Shown here: piece by piece, positions 42,490-51,493 of the stretch
Layout: every line of letters starts with the position of its first letter
Position numbering within the stretch: the stretch's first letter is position 1
Origin: Gillisia hiemivivida
Lineage (GTDB): Bacteria; Bacteroidota; Bacteroidia; Flavobacteriales; Flavobacteriaceae
Length of the DNA stretch: 64,000 nt
NCBI RefSeq assembly: GCF_007997295.1
Contig: NZ_VORY01000002.1
Span: 248,001 to 312,000 of the forward strand
Direction: 5' to 3'
The notes under the pieces: generated by a model
Seen by the model: only the letters and a program-made list of their open reading frames with translations
Databases searched by the model: none
What the model was told of the DNA's origin: nothing
Translations under genes and position numbers: made by a program

Positions 42490-44313
42490 ATGACCTATTT
42501 TAGAAAAATCCTTGAATATGCGAGGCCATATAAGCGGTTCGCAGTTTTAAATATTGTTTGTAATATTTTTTATGCGCTTTTTAGCACGCTTTCTTTTATC
42601 GCACTAATTCCTGTTATCGATATTCTTTTTGATAAAAGTAAAAGAGTTGCTATAAAACCAAATTATGAAGGGTTTTCTAGTGCCAAAGACTATTTAGTAG
42701 ACTATTTTAATTACCAGGTTACTCAACGAGTGATCGAAGATGAAGTATCAGCATTGATTTTTATATGCGGAATTGTTGTTTTGCTTTTCTTTCTAAAAAA
42801 TTTGTTTGGATACCTAGCGGCATTTTTCATTACATTTCTTAGAAATGGAGTACTCCGTGATGTTAGAAATGCTTTGTATAATAAAATACTTCACCTACCC
42901 ATTTCATATTTCTCGGAAAAGAAAAAAGGAGATACTATTTCCAGGATTACTGCCGATGTTAATGAAGTACAAACATCTTTCCTTTCCATTCTGGAACTTA
43001 TTGTTAGAGAACCACTAACTATTATCTTTACTATTATTGCCATGTTAGTGATAAGCGCTAAGCTTACCATTTTTGTATTTATATTTTTACCCATCTCTGG
43101 ATTTATAATTTCATTGATTGGGAAAAAATTAAAAAGTCAGTCTTTAAGAGCGCAGGAGGAAAATGGGAATTTCTTATCTATTGTAGAGGAAACTTTATCT
43201 AGTTTAAAAATTGTAAAGGGTTTTAATGCTGAAGATAAGTTTCAAAACAAATTTCAGGAATCTACCAATAAGCTAAATGATATTTTAAATAGTCTTGTTA
43301 ATAGACAGAACTTAGCATCTCCAACCAGTGAATTTCTGGGGATCTTTGTAATTGTAATTATTCTATGGTTTGGTGGGAATATGGTTTTAATTGAAGAAAG
43401 CTTAAATCCAGCAGCTTTTATTGCCTTTCTAGGTTTAGCATACAATATATTAACTCCAGCAAAGCAAATTTCTAAAGCTACCTATTCGGTAAAAAAAGGA
43501 AATGCAGCTGCAGAAAGAATTATTGATGTTTTGGAAACCCCTTCAACTATTGTAGATTCTAAGAATGCAGTTATTGCAACCGACTTCAAATCAACGGTTC
43601 AAATTGAAAATATAGATTTTAAGTATGAAGATGAATTGGTCTTAAAGAATTTCAGCTTAAATGTTCCAAAAGGAAGTACTGTTGCTTTAGTGGGACAATC
43701 TGGTAGCGGAAAATCTACTATTGCGAATCTTGTTACACGCTTTTACGATGTGAACTCTGGAAGTATAAAAGTAGATGGAGTAGATATTCGTGAGATCACA
43801 AAGAGATCGCTACGAGACCTTATGGGATTGGTGACTCAAGATTCTATTTTATTCAATGATTCTATCAGAGATAATGTGGCATTAGGGAAAACCAATGCTA
43901 CAGAAGAGGAGATTATTGAAGCTTTAAAAATAGCAAACGCTTGGGAATTTGTAAAAGACTTACCTAAAGCCTTGGATACTAATATTGGAGATAGCGGAAA
44001 TAAATTAAGTGGTGGCCAAAAGCAGCGCCTTTCTATAGCCAGAGCGGTTCTTAAGAATCCACCTATCATGATCTTGGATGAAGCAACTTCAGCATTAGAT
44101 ACTGAGAGTGAAAAATTGGTTCAGAAAGCATTAGAAAATATGATGAAGAATCGAACTTCTATAGTAATTGCACACAGGCTATCGACTATTCAGAATGCAG
44201 ATCTAATTGTAGTAATGCAAAAAGGAGAGATCGTAGAGCAAGGTAAACATAATGAATTACTCCTTAAGGATGGAACTTATAGGAGGCTAGTAGAAATGCA
44301 ATCTTTCGAATAA
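42490..44313 (+). CDS. MsbA-like ABC exporter (fused permease and ATPase)
   Basis: A 607-residue half-transporter with six membrane segments (about 18-330) and a nucleotide-binding domain. Walker A is GQSGSGKST (about 402-410), the signature LSGGQKQRLSIARA, Walker B MILDEATSALD, and the switch His is in IAHRLSTIQ. It acts as a homodimer. The family flips lipids or lipid-linked glycans; association with the glycosyltransferase and phosphohexomutase genes fits lipid A/glycolipid export but does not prove it. It is followed by a terminator. Confidence 0.93.
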   Translation: MTYFRKILEYARPYKRFAVLNIVCNIFYALFSTLSFIALIPVIDILFDKSKRVAIKPNYEGFSSAKDYLVDYFNYQVTQRVIEDEVSALIFICGIVVLLFFLKNLFGYLAAFFITFLRNGVLRDVRNALYNKILHLPISYFSEKKKGDTISRITADVNEVQTSFLSILELIVREPLTIIFTIIAMLVISAKLTIFVFIFLPISGFIISLIGKKLKSQSLRAQEENGNFLSIVEETLSSLKIVKGFNAEDKFQNKFQESTNKLNDILNSLVNRQNLASPTSEFLGIFVIVIILWFGGNMVLIEESLNPAAFIAFLGLAYNILTPAKQISKATYSVKKGNAAAERIIDVLETPSTIVDSKNAVIATDFKSTVQIENIDFKYEDELVLKNFSLNVPKGSTVALVGQSGSGKSTIANLVTRFYDVNSGSIKVDGVDIREITKRSLRDLMGLVTQDSILFNDSIRDNVALGKTNATEEEIIEALKIANAWEFVKDLPKALDTNIGDSGNKLSGGQKQRLSIARAVLKNPPIMILDEATSALDTESEKLVQKALENMMKNRTSIVIAHRLSTIQNADLIVVMQKGEIVEQGKHNELLLKDGTYRRLVEMQSFE

Positions 44314-44683
44314 TCTTGGTTATATGTATACGAAACCACTTTATTAATTGAGACAAGCTTTTATCTTAAACCTGCTTTTTTGGAATAAAAAAAAGGATGA
44401 AGTAGGTTCATCCTTTTTTTAAAGTAATTTTCATCTTGGGGTAAATGAAAATTTAGGTTTAATTCAATTCATAATCTTTGGGGCAAAAAAAGATTAAATA
44501 ATATTAACACTTCAAAGATATAAGAATAATTGGCTTCTCCAAATAAATTATGTATTTAATCTAAAATAAATGTATTTAATCGTCTATAAAACTTTTTTTC
44601 CTACAATATTCCTACAAAAATGCTTTTATAGAGGTTATTAAGTCTACATTTCTTAATACATTAATGTTAACTAATTTTAATAT
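44314..44683. other. Intergenic region upstream of the second ECF sigma gene
   Basis: 370 bases without a gene. It contains the terminator at 44387-44420, a 12-base direct repeat ATGTATTTAATC at 44550-44561 and 44570-44581 (20-base period), and a tandem TTCCTACAA shortly after. These are possible binding sites. Confidence 0.5.
44387..44420. terminator. Intrinsic terminator after the exporter gene
   Basis: AAAAAAAAGGATGAA, a short loop, TTCATCCTTTTTTT: a near-perfect stem flanked by A and T runs. Confidence 0.88.
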
Positions 44684-45229
44684 TTGAAACTAAAGGAAGA
44701 AATTTTACTAAAAAGGCTCCAAGACCCCAAAACTCTTAAAAATGCTTTTGGGGAGTTAGTTAGGCTATATAATGAACGATTGTATTGGCATATAAGAAAT
44801 ATGGTAAAAGATCATGACGATACAGATGACATTCTTCAGAACACTTTTATTAAGATCTTTAAGAATATCCATAGCTTTAAAGGGGACAGCCAACTCTACT
44901 CCTGGATGTACCGTATTGCAACTAATGAATCTCTCACGTTTTTAAATAATAAGTCTAAACGGATTCATTTAAATTCAGAAGAACTTCAGAAGAATTTAAT
45001 TGAAAATTTAGAAAGTGATGTTTATTTTGAAGGAGATGAAATTCAGCTTAAACTTCAAAAAGCTATTGCAATTCTACCCGAAAAGCAACAATTAGTATTT
45101 AATATGAAATATTTTCAGGAATTAAAATATCGGGAAATGGCTGATATTTTGGGCACAAGTGAAGGTGCACTCAAGTCATCCTATCATATTGCCGTTAAAA
45201 AGATTGAAGAATATTTAAAATTGGATTAA
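44684..45229 (+). CDS. ECF-type RNA polymerase sigma factor
   Basis: A 181-residue ECF sigma factor. Region 2 includes DTDDILQNTFIKIFKNIHSF and SWMYRIATNESLTFL. Region 4 includes ILPEKQQLVFNMKYFQEL and the helix-turn-helix REMADILGTSEGALKSSYHI. The start is TTG at 44684, because the nearest upstream ATG is out of frame. It is followed by a probable anti-sigma factor and a Spy-like protein, so it is a separate module from the one at 15.3 kb. Confidence 0.93.
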   Translation: MKLKEEILLKRLQDPKTLKNAFGELVRLYNERLYWHIRNMVKDHDDTDDILQNTFIKIFKNIHSFKGDSQLYSWMYRIATNESLTFLNNKSKRIHLNSEELQKNLIENLESDVYFEGDEIQLKLQKAIAILPEKQQLVFNMKYFQELKYREMADILGTSEGALKSSYHIAVKKIEEYLKLD

Positions 45230-45261
45230 ACCTTGCTATGTATTAAGAGTCTAATAATTAG

Positions 45262-45777
45262 ATGAAAATGGATTTAGAAAAATATAAAAACAAATCTGGT
45301 TTTAAGATCCCAAATAATTATATGGAGAATTTTGAAGCTAATTTATTTGAAAAACTGGAAATCTCTTCTGAAAATGACAAAGAGAGTAAATCTGGATTTC
45401 AAGTACCACAGGATTATTTTAGTACTTTAGAGAGCCGGATACTTTCCAAAGTAGCTTCGGATAGTTCAAAAGGGAAGATTATAAATTTATTTTCAAAGAA
45501 GAGATTATACTATGCCTCTGCAGTAGCCGCAATATTTATTGTGATGCTTAGTACATTTTTATTTAATTCTCCAGATAGCAATTCCATAAATACAATAGAA
45601 TATGCAGCTTTGGAGGAATATATAAATGAAGAAGATTTAGATTATTACGATATTTCCAATCTTATTTATGAAGATGGATATATAATAGAAAGTTTAAATG
45701 CCTCCAATTTTAATGAAGAAGCCATTTTCGATTATTTAAGCGAAAATGTTGAAGACTCAGGATTAATAATAGAATAA
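45262..45777 (+). CDS. Probable anti-sigma factor with internal duplication
   Basis: A 171-residue single-pass protein (membrane segment about 82-101). The cytoplasmic half contains two related units, SGFKIPNNYMENFEANLFEK (12-31) and SGFQVPQDYFSTLESRILSK (44-63), an internal duplication. The exterior half is strongly acidic (EEYINEEDLDYYDISNLIYE). Position after the ECF sigma gene and topology suggest a membrane anti-sigma factor, but it has no motif I know from characterised anti-sigma families. Confidence 0.75.
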   Translation: MKMDLEKYKNKSGFKIPNNYMENFEANLFEKLEISSENDKESKSGFQVPQDYFSTLESRILSKVASDSSKGKIINLFSKKRLYYASAVAAIFIVMLSTFLFNSPDSNSINTIEYAALEEYINEEDLDYYDISNLIYEDGYIIESLNASNFNEEAIFDYLSENVEDSGLIIE

Positions 45778-45780
45778 TAA

Positions 45781-46233
45781 ATGAAAAAAATTACACTAAT
45801 AATTATACTTTTTATAAGCTTTTTTGGAGTTCAGGCCCAAGAAGATAAAAACAAAGAAGAACACAGAGAACAAATAAAAGCTATGAAAGTAGCGTTTATA
45901 ACTCAGGAAATGCAAATGGATGCAGCTCTGGCTCAAAAATTCTGGCCTATTTACAATAGGTATGAATGCAAAAAAAAGGAGTTGCATAGAAGAGAGCATG
46001 GTGAAATTAAAAATATTGAAACACTCTCTGAGCAAGAGGCCGAGAAATTGATCCAAGAATATCAGGAAATTGAGAATGAAGAATATCAAATTAAAAAAGC
46101 CTTGTTTTCAGATCTCAAAAAGATCATCTCAGCAAAAGAAATCATTAAACTTCAAAAGTTAGAGTCAGATTTTAATAAAAAACTTTGGAAGGAATATAGA
46201 GACCGCAAAGATGCAGAACGTAAACGAAATTAG
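45781..46233 (+). CDS. Periplasmic Spy/CpxP-like helical protein
   Basis: A 150-residue exported protein (signal about 1-19, ending FGVQAQ). The mature part is almost entirely helical and charged, with LAQKFWPIYNRYECKKKELH and LSEQEAEKLIQEYQEIENEE. Spacing and composition resemble Spy/CpxP-like periplasmic sensors or chaperones, often encoded with ECF modules in this phylum. It starts 3 bases after the anti-sigma-like gene. Confidence 0.78.
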   Translation: MKKITLIIILFISFFGVQAQEDKNKEEHREQIKAMKVAFITQEMQMDAALAQKFWPIYNRYECKKKELHRREHGEIKNIETLSEQEAEKLIQEYQEIENEEYQIKKALFSDLKKIISAKEIIKLQKLESDFNKKLWKEYRDRKDAERKRN

Positions 46234-46270
46234 ATAGAATATAAAAATAAGTTTTGGTTGGTTAGTTAGA

Positions 46271-46301
46271 ATTTCCGGGTCTCGCGATCCGGATTTTCGA
46301 T
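46271..46301. terminator. Possible weak terminator
   Basis: TCCGG, a ten-base loop, CCGGA and TTTTC lie between the convergent Spy-like and BNR-repeat genes. The stem is short. Confidence 0.35.
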
Positions 46302-46308
46302 TTTAGAC

Positions 46309-47355
46309 TTATTTTCTAAACTTCAGTTTTGCAATTCTATTCTTTCCAGCTGCATAAGCCGTAGAGTCATTAACAAAGCGAATAGTATAAAATCCATCTG
46401 AAGACAAATTATTCCAACTTTTTCCGGTATCCTTAGAATAGGATATCCCTGTAAAACCAACAGCAACCAATTCATATCCATTTTTTCCCGGTACATATCT
46501 CACACTACTTTTATATCCCGGCTCCTGCCCTATTGCAACTAATTCCCAGGTCTTTCCACCATCTTTAGTAACTGCTTTGTTAGCTAGATTTTCATCTGGC
46601 TTAGTATAATCTCCTCCTATAATGAAACCTTTATTCTCATCATAAAAGTCTAAGCTGTATCCTCCTTGCGTAGCAGTGCCTTGAATAATTGGAGTTTCAA
46701 ATACCTCCCATGTTTCTCCTTTATCTGGAGAGAAAAATATACGAGATCTCATTCCTCCAGATAAGATCCAGGTTTTATTACCTTGAATAGCAATATTGGA
46801 GTTACTGGCTGCAAATGCAGCTTCTCCTTCTGCAGAAGCTGGCAAATTCTCACATGAAATTTTACTCCAAGTTTTCCCTCCATCACTGGTTATAATTATA
46901 GAGAGACAATTATCTACGGGATCTCCCATAGCAATGCCTTCAGAATCATTCCAAAAAGCCATAGAATCATAAAACACATTTTCATTCTCCTCTTTATATA
47001 CTAATTCCATGCTTCCTGAATCTCCTGTTTTATACAATAAAGCAGGATTTCCAACACTTAACATAAAGAAATCTGAATTTGTACTAGCCACCGCACGAAA
47101 CTCTGGAGCAAGTGTATCATATCTCTGAATATTCGTTTTCCAGATTTTTTTCTGAGAATCGTACATTCCGTACATACCATTGTTTGCCGCAAAAGCAATG
47201 TTATTTCCCATTAACTCAATAGCTCTGACACTAATGGAGTCTTCTAAAATTGTTTCAACCTCTACGGAAGTAAAAAAAGAAGGGGTAGATTTCTTCTCTT
47301 TGGAATTGCAACTAATAATTAATAACAGGCTAATAAGGTAGAATAGTTTCATCAA
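46309..47355 (-). CDS. BNR/Asp-box repeat lipoprotein (Ycf48-like beta-propeller)
   Basis: A 348-residue lipoprotein (lipobox LLIISC, Cys16). Four Asp-boxes are visible: SDGGKTW, SPDKGETW, KDGGKTW and KDTGKSW, as in sialidase-like or Ycf48-like propellers. No sialidase catalytic Arg triad is evident, so a structural or binding role is likely. Two ATGs occur in a row at the start. It is divergent from the RsmB-like gene. Confidence 0.88.
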   Translation of the reverse strand: MMKLFYLISLLLIISCNSKEKKSTPSFFTSVEVETILEDSISVRAIELMGNNIAFAANNGMYGMYDSQKKIWKTNIQRYDTLAPEFRAVASTNSDFFMLSVGNPALLYKTGDSGSMELVYKEENENVFYDSMAFWNDSEGIAMGDPVDNCLSIIITSDGGKTWSKISCENLPASAEGEAAFAASNSNIAIQGNKTWILSGGMRSRIFFSPDKGETWEVFETPIIQGTATQGGYSLDFYDENKGFIIGGDYTKPDENLANKAVTKDGGKTWELVAIGQEPGYKSSVRYVPGKNGYELVAVGFTGISYSKDTGKSWNNLSSDGFYTIRFVNDSTAYAAGKNRIAKLKFRK

Positions 47356-47425
47356 TAAGAATTTGATTCAAATATAAAATAATCGACGTCAAAATTGAGT
47401 ACCTTTGCCACCTTAAAATTAAACT

Positions 47426-48637
47426 ATGCGTTTACACCGAAATTTAGTATTTGCAACCATCGATGCATTATCAGATATCTTCAATGAAGGAAACTATGCC
47501 GATAAAGTTATTGAAAAAACACTAAAACGCGATAAGCGTTGGGGTTCCCGTGATAGAAGTTTTATTGCAGAAACCGTTTACGAAATTGTACGTTGGAAAC
47601 GATTATATACTGAAATTGCTGAAGTAAAAGCTCCATATTCCAGAGAGAACTTATTTAGAGTATTTGCTGTTTGGGCAACTTTGCGAGGGGTTACGCTACC
47701 AGATTGGAAACAAATTGAGCCTACTCCAAGCCGAAAGATCAAAGGAAAGTTTGATGAGCTTTCTAGAATTAGAAAGTATAGAGAATCTGTTCCAGATTGG
47801 ATGGATGAACTAGGCGTAAAAGAATTAGGCGAAAAGGTATGGGAAAAAGAAATCCACGCATTAAATGAACAGGCTCCTGTTGTACTTAGAGTAAACACTT
47901 TAAATACTACAAGAGATAATTTGCGAAGTGTATTAAATGACGAAGGAATTAAAGCAGAGCCTGTCAAAGGATATCCTTATGCTTTACAACTAGAGGAGCG
48001 ATCTAATGTTTTTAGGACTGAAGCCTTTAAAAAGGGATTTTTCGAAGTTCAAGATGCGAATTCTCAATTAGTAGCAGAATTTCTAGATGTTAAACCAGGA
48101 ATGAGAGTCGTAGATACTTGCGCAGGTGCAGGAGGGAAAACTCTTCATATTGCTGCTTTAATGGAAAATAAAGGGCAAATAATAGCAACTGATATTTATG
48201 AGAATAAATTAAAGGAACTAAAAAGAAGAGCAAAAAGAGCTCATGCGCACAATATAGACCCTAGATCTATAGAATCTACCAAGGTTATCAAAAAGCTCTA
48301 TGGAACTGCAGACCGTGTTCTTATTGATGCTCCTTGTAGCGGATTAGGTGTTCTAAGTAGAAACCCAGATGCTAAATGGAAGCTTCAGCCAGAGTTTATA
48401 GAGAAAATCAAAATTACTCAGGCCGAAATCTTAAACACCTATTCTAGAATTGTAAAGGATGGCGGGAAATTGGTATATGCAACTTGCTCTATTTTACCTT
48501 CAGAAAACCAAGGACAAGTAGAAAAGTTTCTTGCCAGTGAACATGGGAAAGATTTTAAGTTGATTAAAGACAAGAAATTATTATCATCAGAATCTGGATA
48601 TGATGGTTTTTACATGGCAATTCTTCAGAAAAACTAA
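47426..48637 (+). CDS. RsmB/NOL1-family rRNA (cytosine-C5)-methyltransferase
   Basis: A 403-residue SAM-dependent RNA m5C methyltransferase. The N-terminal helical NusB-like domain is followed by the Rossmann fold with DTCAGAGGKTLHIA, DAPCSGLG (Cys304) and ATCSI (Cys354). The two Cys are 50 residues apart as in E. coli RsmB, where one releases and the other attacks C5. The position methylated is probably in 16S rRNA but is not certain. A -7 box TACCTTTG is at 47400-47407. Confidence 0.92.
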   Translation: MRLHRNLVFATIDALSDIFNEGNYADKVIEKTLKRDKRWGSRDRSFIAETVYEIVRWKRLYTEIAEVKAPYSRENLFRVFAVWATLRGVTLPDWKQIEPTPSRKIKGKFDELSRIRKYRESVPDWMDELGVKELGEKVWEKEIHALNEQAPVVLRVNTLNTTRDNLRSVLNDEGIKAEPVKGYPYALQLEERSNVFRTEAFKKGFFEVQDANSQLVAEFLDVKPGMRVVDTCAGAGGKTLHIAALMENKGQIIATDIYENKLKELKRRAKRAHAHNIDPRSIESTKVIKKLYGTADRVLIDAPCSGLGVLSRNPDAKWKLQPEFIEKIKITQAEILNTYSRIVKDGGKLVYATCSILPSENQGQVEKFLASEHGKDFKLIKDKKLLSSESGYDGFYMAILQKN

Positions 48638-48647
48638 GGCCTAAGTA

Positions 48648-49424
48648 ATGGGAATTAGGGTTTTATTTATAATATTTTCCTTTCTAATGCTTTCAGGATG
48701 TAAATCTGAAAATAGAAATTCAGAAATTGCACTTGAGAATGCAGAAGAACTCAATATTCCTACTGAGCTTATTTCCTATTATAAAAATATAGATTTTTGT
48801 CTTCAGGGAAATGACCTAAAAGAAGATTTGGCAATTACTACTATTGCCAAGCACAGCCGATTTTTAGAATATTACGAAAGACATCAGTTTTTGTATTTGG
48901 CAGATGAAGATCCCTCGAATTCTAAAAATGTTTTATTGATCTACTCAGGAGAAAGTCGAGATAAAAGGGAGTTTTATTCCAGCAGCAATAAACATCAACC
49001 TCAAACCTTCAATACAGAGCATATTTATCCTCGTTCCTATATAGATAATAATGCAGAAGCAGATCTTCATCATTTGAGAACTGCAGATATAAAAATTAAT
49101 GCTCAAAGAAGGAACTATCACTTTACATCTGGAAGCGGAAAATACAAATTGATCTCCAATAATTCTTGGTATCCCGGAGAGAAATGGGTAGGAGATGTTT
49201 CCCGAATGATCTTTTATTTAAATTTAAGGTATAACGAAGACTTCAAATCTGTTGGAAAGCTTGAACTGTTCTTGAAATGGAATGCACAAGATCCGGTTTC
49301 TGCAATTGAAATTCAGCGAAACGAAATTATTTTCAAAGCTCAGGGAAACCGAAACCCATTTATAGACAACCCATATTTAGCATCATTAATTTGGGGCGGC
49401 TCTAAAGCCCAAAATAGGTGGTAA
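48648..49424 (+). CDS. Exported endonuclease I family nuclease (lipoprotein)
   Basis: A 258-residue lipoprotein (lipobox MLSGC, Cys18) of the endonuclease I (EndA/NucM) family. FNTEHIYPRSYIDN carries the metal-activated His, and ADLHHLRTADIKINAQRRNY is the paired motif. These non-specific DNases with a beta-beta-alpha metal site may be used in DNA scavenging. It lies ten bases after the methyltransferase gene and is followed by an interspersed repeat. Confidence 0.9.
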   Translation: MGIRVLFIIFSFLMLSGCKSENRNSEIALENAEELNIPTELISYYKNIDFCLQGNDLKEDLAITTIAKHSRFLEYYERHQFLYLADEDPSNSKNVLLIYSGESRDKREFYSSSNKHQPQTFNTEHIYPRSYIDNNAEADLHHLRTADIKINAQRRNYHFTSGSGKYKLISNNSWYPGEKWVGDVSRMIFYLNLRYNEDFKSVGKLELFLKWNAQDPVSAIEIQRNEIIFKAQGNRNPFIDNPYLASLIWGGSKAQNRW

Positions 49425-49971
49425 ATATTTCAATCAAGAACCTCGGGGCAAGCCCACGAGATATGAATTGGAAAATACTTTTAAAAATTCGAGGCAAGCC
49501 TCGGGGAATTAAACCCTCAATGAGGGATTAAAGCTTACAAAGCTCAAAATAATCTGCATTTGAGTATTTCCGAAAACTGATTGGAACCCTAAAAAGTATG
49601 AGATAGAGGTTTTTCCAAATTAACCTGCTCCAAATGGCGAAATACTAACTTTTCCTTGAAGTATTATTTTTAAATATTAGAATTTGATCGGTTCTTCAAT
49701 ATCCAAACTTTTTCACAACGCTAATTAAATCAAGAAATAATTTTAGTGTTCTCTTTCAAGATTTGAAATTGACTGATATTAAAACCTTAAAGCTAAACCT
49801 AAATTAGATTTTTTTGCAATAAAGAGTTTTAAAATCTCATCACTATAGTTAATTTCCTAAGATTAAAATCACAATATGCTCTAATAACTAAGATGTTATA
49901 ATTATGCCAAATTTTTTAAATAATAATTCGAAACTGTTATATTCATATGTTTAACATTAAAAAACCAACAA
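49425..49971. other. Long intergenic region with repeat
   Basis: 547 bases without a gene. The first 108 bases hold an interspersed repeat copy; the rest is AT-rich with no frame, hairpin or RNA signature that I can support. Confidence 0.6.
49432..49532 (-). repeat. Interspersed three-hairpin repeat, full copy
   Basis: A full copy of 101 bases in reverse orientation, nearly identical to the copy at 37170-37270, including CGAGGCAAGCCTCG and CCCTCAATGAGGG. It lies 8 bases after the endonuclease gene. Confidence 0.88.
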
Positions 49972-51000
49972 ATGGCATACACTCGAACAACATTCGAAAA
50001 TTTAGCAAATAAAGTTTCAAGAATATCTTGGGGTGCAATATTTGCAGGAACATTAACGGCTTTAGCAGTAGTTTTAATGCTTAACCTTCTTGGACTTGGA
50101 ATTGGGTTGACCACAATTGATCCAATGACAGAAGCAGACCCATTAAAGGGCTTAGGCACAGGTGCTCTTATATGGATGGGAATATCTAACCTCGTGGCAC
50201 TTTTTGTGGGTGGTCTCGTTGCTGGGCGGATGTCTGGACTTCCATCAAATTCAGACGGGGGTCTTCATGGCTTTTTAGCTTGGGCACTATTTGCATTGAT
50301 CTCTATATATCTAATTACATCTACAATTGGTACAATGGTAAATGGAATGTCAAGTGCAATTTCAGGATTGTTTGGGAATTCTCAATCAGAAAAAATCGTT
50401 GTACAAATGGATGAAGCTCAAAACAAAGGAAAAAATGATGTGAGTTTTTCCTACGAAAAGATTAAAACCGAAGCCTTCCAACTAATCAATAAAGCCGAGA
50501 AATATGATATACTCCCTGAAGACGCTTCTGGAGAGGCAAGGGAAACAATTAATGAAGTTGAAAGTGAAACTCAAGAGGCTTACAACAAACTTAATTTAGA
50601 CGAAAATATAGATCAGTTCTTTAATGATCTGTCTTTTGACCTAGATGACAATGGAGATTTAAATATTACTGTTGATGGAAATCAAGACTATTTAAACAAA
50701 GAGGATATGAAGGTTTATTTGGTTGAGAACACCGAATTGTCCAAGGCAGAAATCGATGGTCTAGTAAATAAATGGGATAAGAACATCGAAAAAGCTGTAA
50801 ACAAAGCAGAAAGTTTCTATGCAAAAGCAAAACAAAAAGCAATTGTATATAGTGACAAAGCAGCTGATGCCATAGGAAAACTAAGTATTGCAGCATTTCT
50901 GATATTCTTTTTTGGTGCTCTTGCTGCGTTTTTTGGAGGAGCCACTGGTTCTCCACTGCTTACTGTTTCTGAAGAAAGAAAAGAAGAAAAATATGATTAA
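49972..51000 (+). CDS. Multi-pass membrane protein with large hydrophilic insert
   Basis: A 342-residue protein. The N-terminal part (SWGAIFAGTLTALAVVLMLN, LLGLGIGLTTIDP, then ALIWMGISNLVALFVGGLVA) matches membrane proteins sometimes labelled PhnA-like in proteobacteria, with three segments in the first 120 residues. About 170 acidic, helical residues follow, then a final membrane segment near 300-325. The function is unknown. It is followed after 22 bases by a Pmp3-family gene, and the pair suggests an envelope-stress role. Confidence 0.82.
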   Translation: MAYTRTTFENLANKVSRISWGAIFAGTLTALAVVLMLNLLGLGIGLTTIDPMTEADPLKGLGTGALIWMGISNLVALFVGGLVAGRMSGLPSNSDGGLHGFLAWALFALISIYLITSTIGTMVNGMSSAISGLFGNSQSEKIVVQMDEAQNKGKNDVSFSYEKIKTEAFQLINKAEKYDILPEDASGEARETINEVESETQEAYNKLNLDENIDQFFNDLSFDLDDNGDLNITVDGNQDYLNKEDMKVYLVENTELSKAEIDGLVNKWDKNIEKAVNKAESFYAKAKQKAIVYSDKAADAIGKLSIAAFLIFFFGALAAFFGGATGSPLLTVSEERKEEKYD

Positions 51001-51022
51001 TCATTTCTAAAAAATATTATAT

Positions 51023-51175
51023 ATGTCACCACTAACAATTATACTCAATATATTATTACCGCCTTTAGCTGTTTTTATGAAACACGGTGTAGGATCAGCT
51101 TTAATAATTAGCATAATACTTACAATTATTGGTTGGATACCAGGGGTAATACACGCATTTATTGTTAACGATTAA
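51023..51175 (+). CDS. YqaE/Pmp3-family membrane protein
   Basis: A 50-residue, two-segment membrane protein. It has the UPF0057 signature ILLPPLAVFMKHGVG followed by a helix and the invariant GWIPGVIHAFIV. Relatives respond to salt, cold or stress and affect membrane potential in yeast. It is co-oriented with the preceding multi-pass protein and followed by a terminator. Confidence 0.93.
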   Translation: MSPLTIILNILLPPLAVFMKHGVGSALIISIILTIIGWIPGVIHAFIVND

Positions 51176-51210
51176 TTAATTAGCCTTTACAATTAATCCA
51201 TAACACTCAC

Positions 51211-51254
51211 AAGCAGGGTAATTCTAAGAAATAATAGAATTACCCTGCTTTTTT
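51211..51254 (+). terminator. Intrinsic terminator after the Pmp3-family gene
   Basis: AAGCAGGGTAATTCT, a loop, AGAATTACCCTGCTT and T-run. The T-run merges into the TTTAATCCC edge of the interspersed repeat. Confidence 0.92.
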
Positions 51255-51352
51255 AATCCCTCATTGAGGGTTTAATTCCCCGAGGGTTGCCTCGAATTTT
51301 TAAAAGTATTTTCCAATTCATACCTCGTGGGCCTGCCCCAAGGTTCTTGATT
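51252..51352 (+). repeat. Interspersed three-hairpin repeat, full copy
   Basis: A 101-base copy beginning at the T-run of the preceding terminator. It differs from the 37 kb copy at only a few positions (for example CGAGGGTTGCCTCG). Confidence 0.88.
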
Positions 51353-51493
51353 TGTAAAAACTAAAATCAAATTCAAAAATTAATTATTCCAGAAACCGCA
51401 AATCCGTTGATGCAATAATTCAGATTTAAACAGATATTTATGTCTAAAAAAGTTATTTTTGCGCTTACACAACAACACATAAAATAGCTTAGA

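Larger units (their letters stand above)
51176..51493. other. Intergenic region upstream of purL
   Basis: 318 bases holding the Pmp3 terminator, a full interspersed repeat, and a -7 box TATTTTTG at 51454-51461 before purL. Confidence 0.65.
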
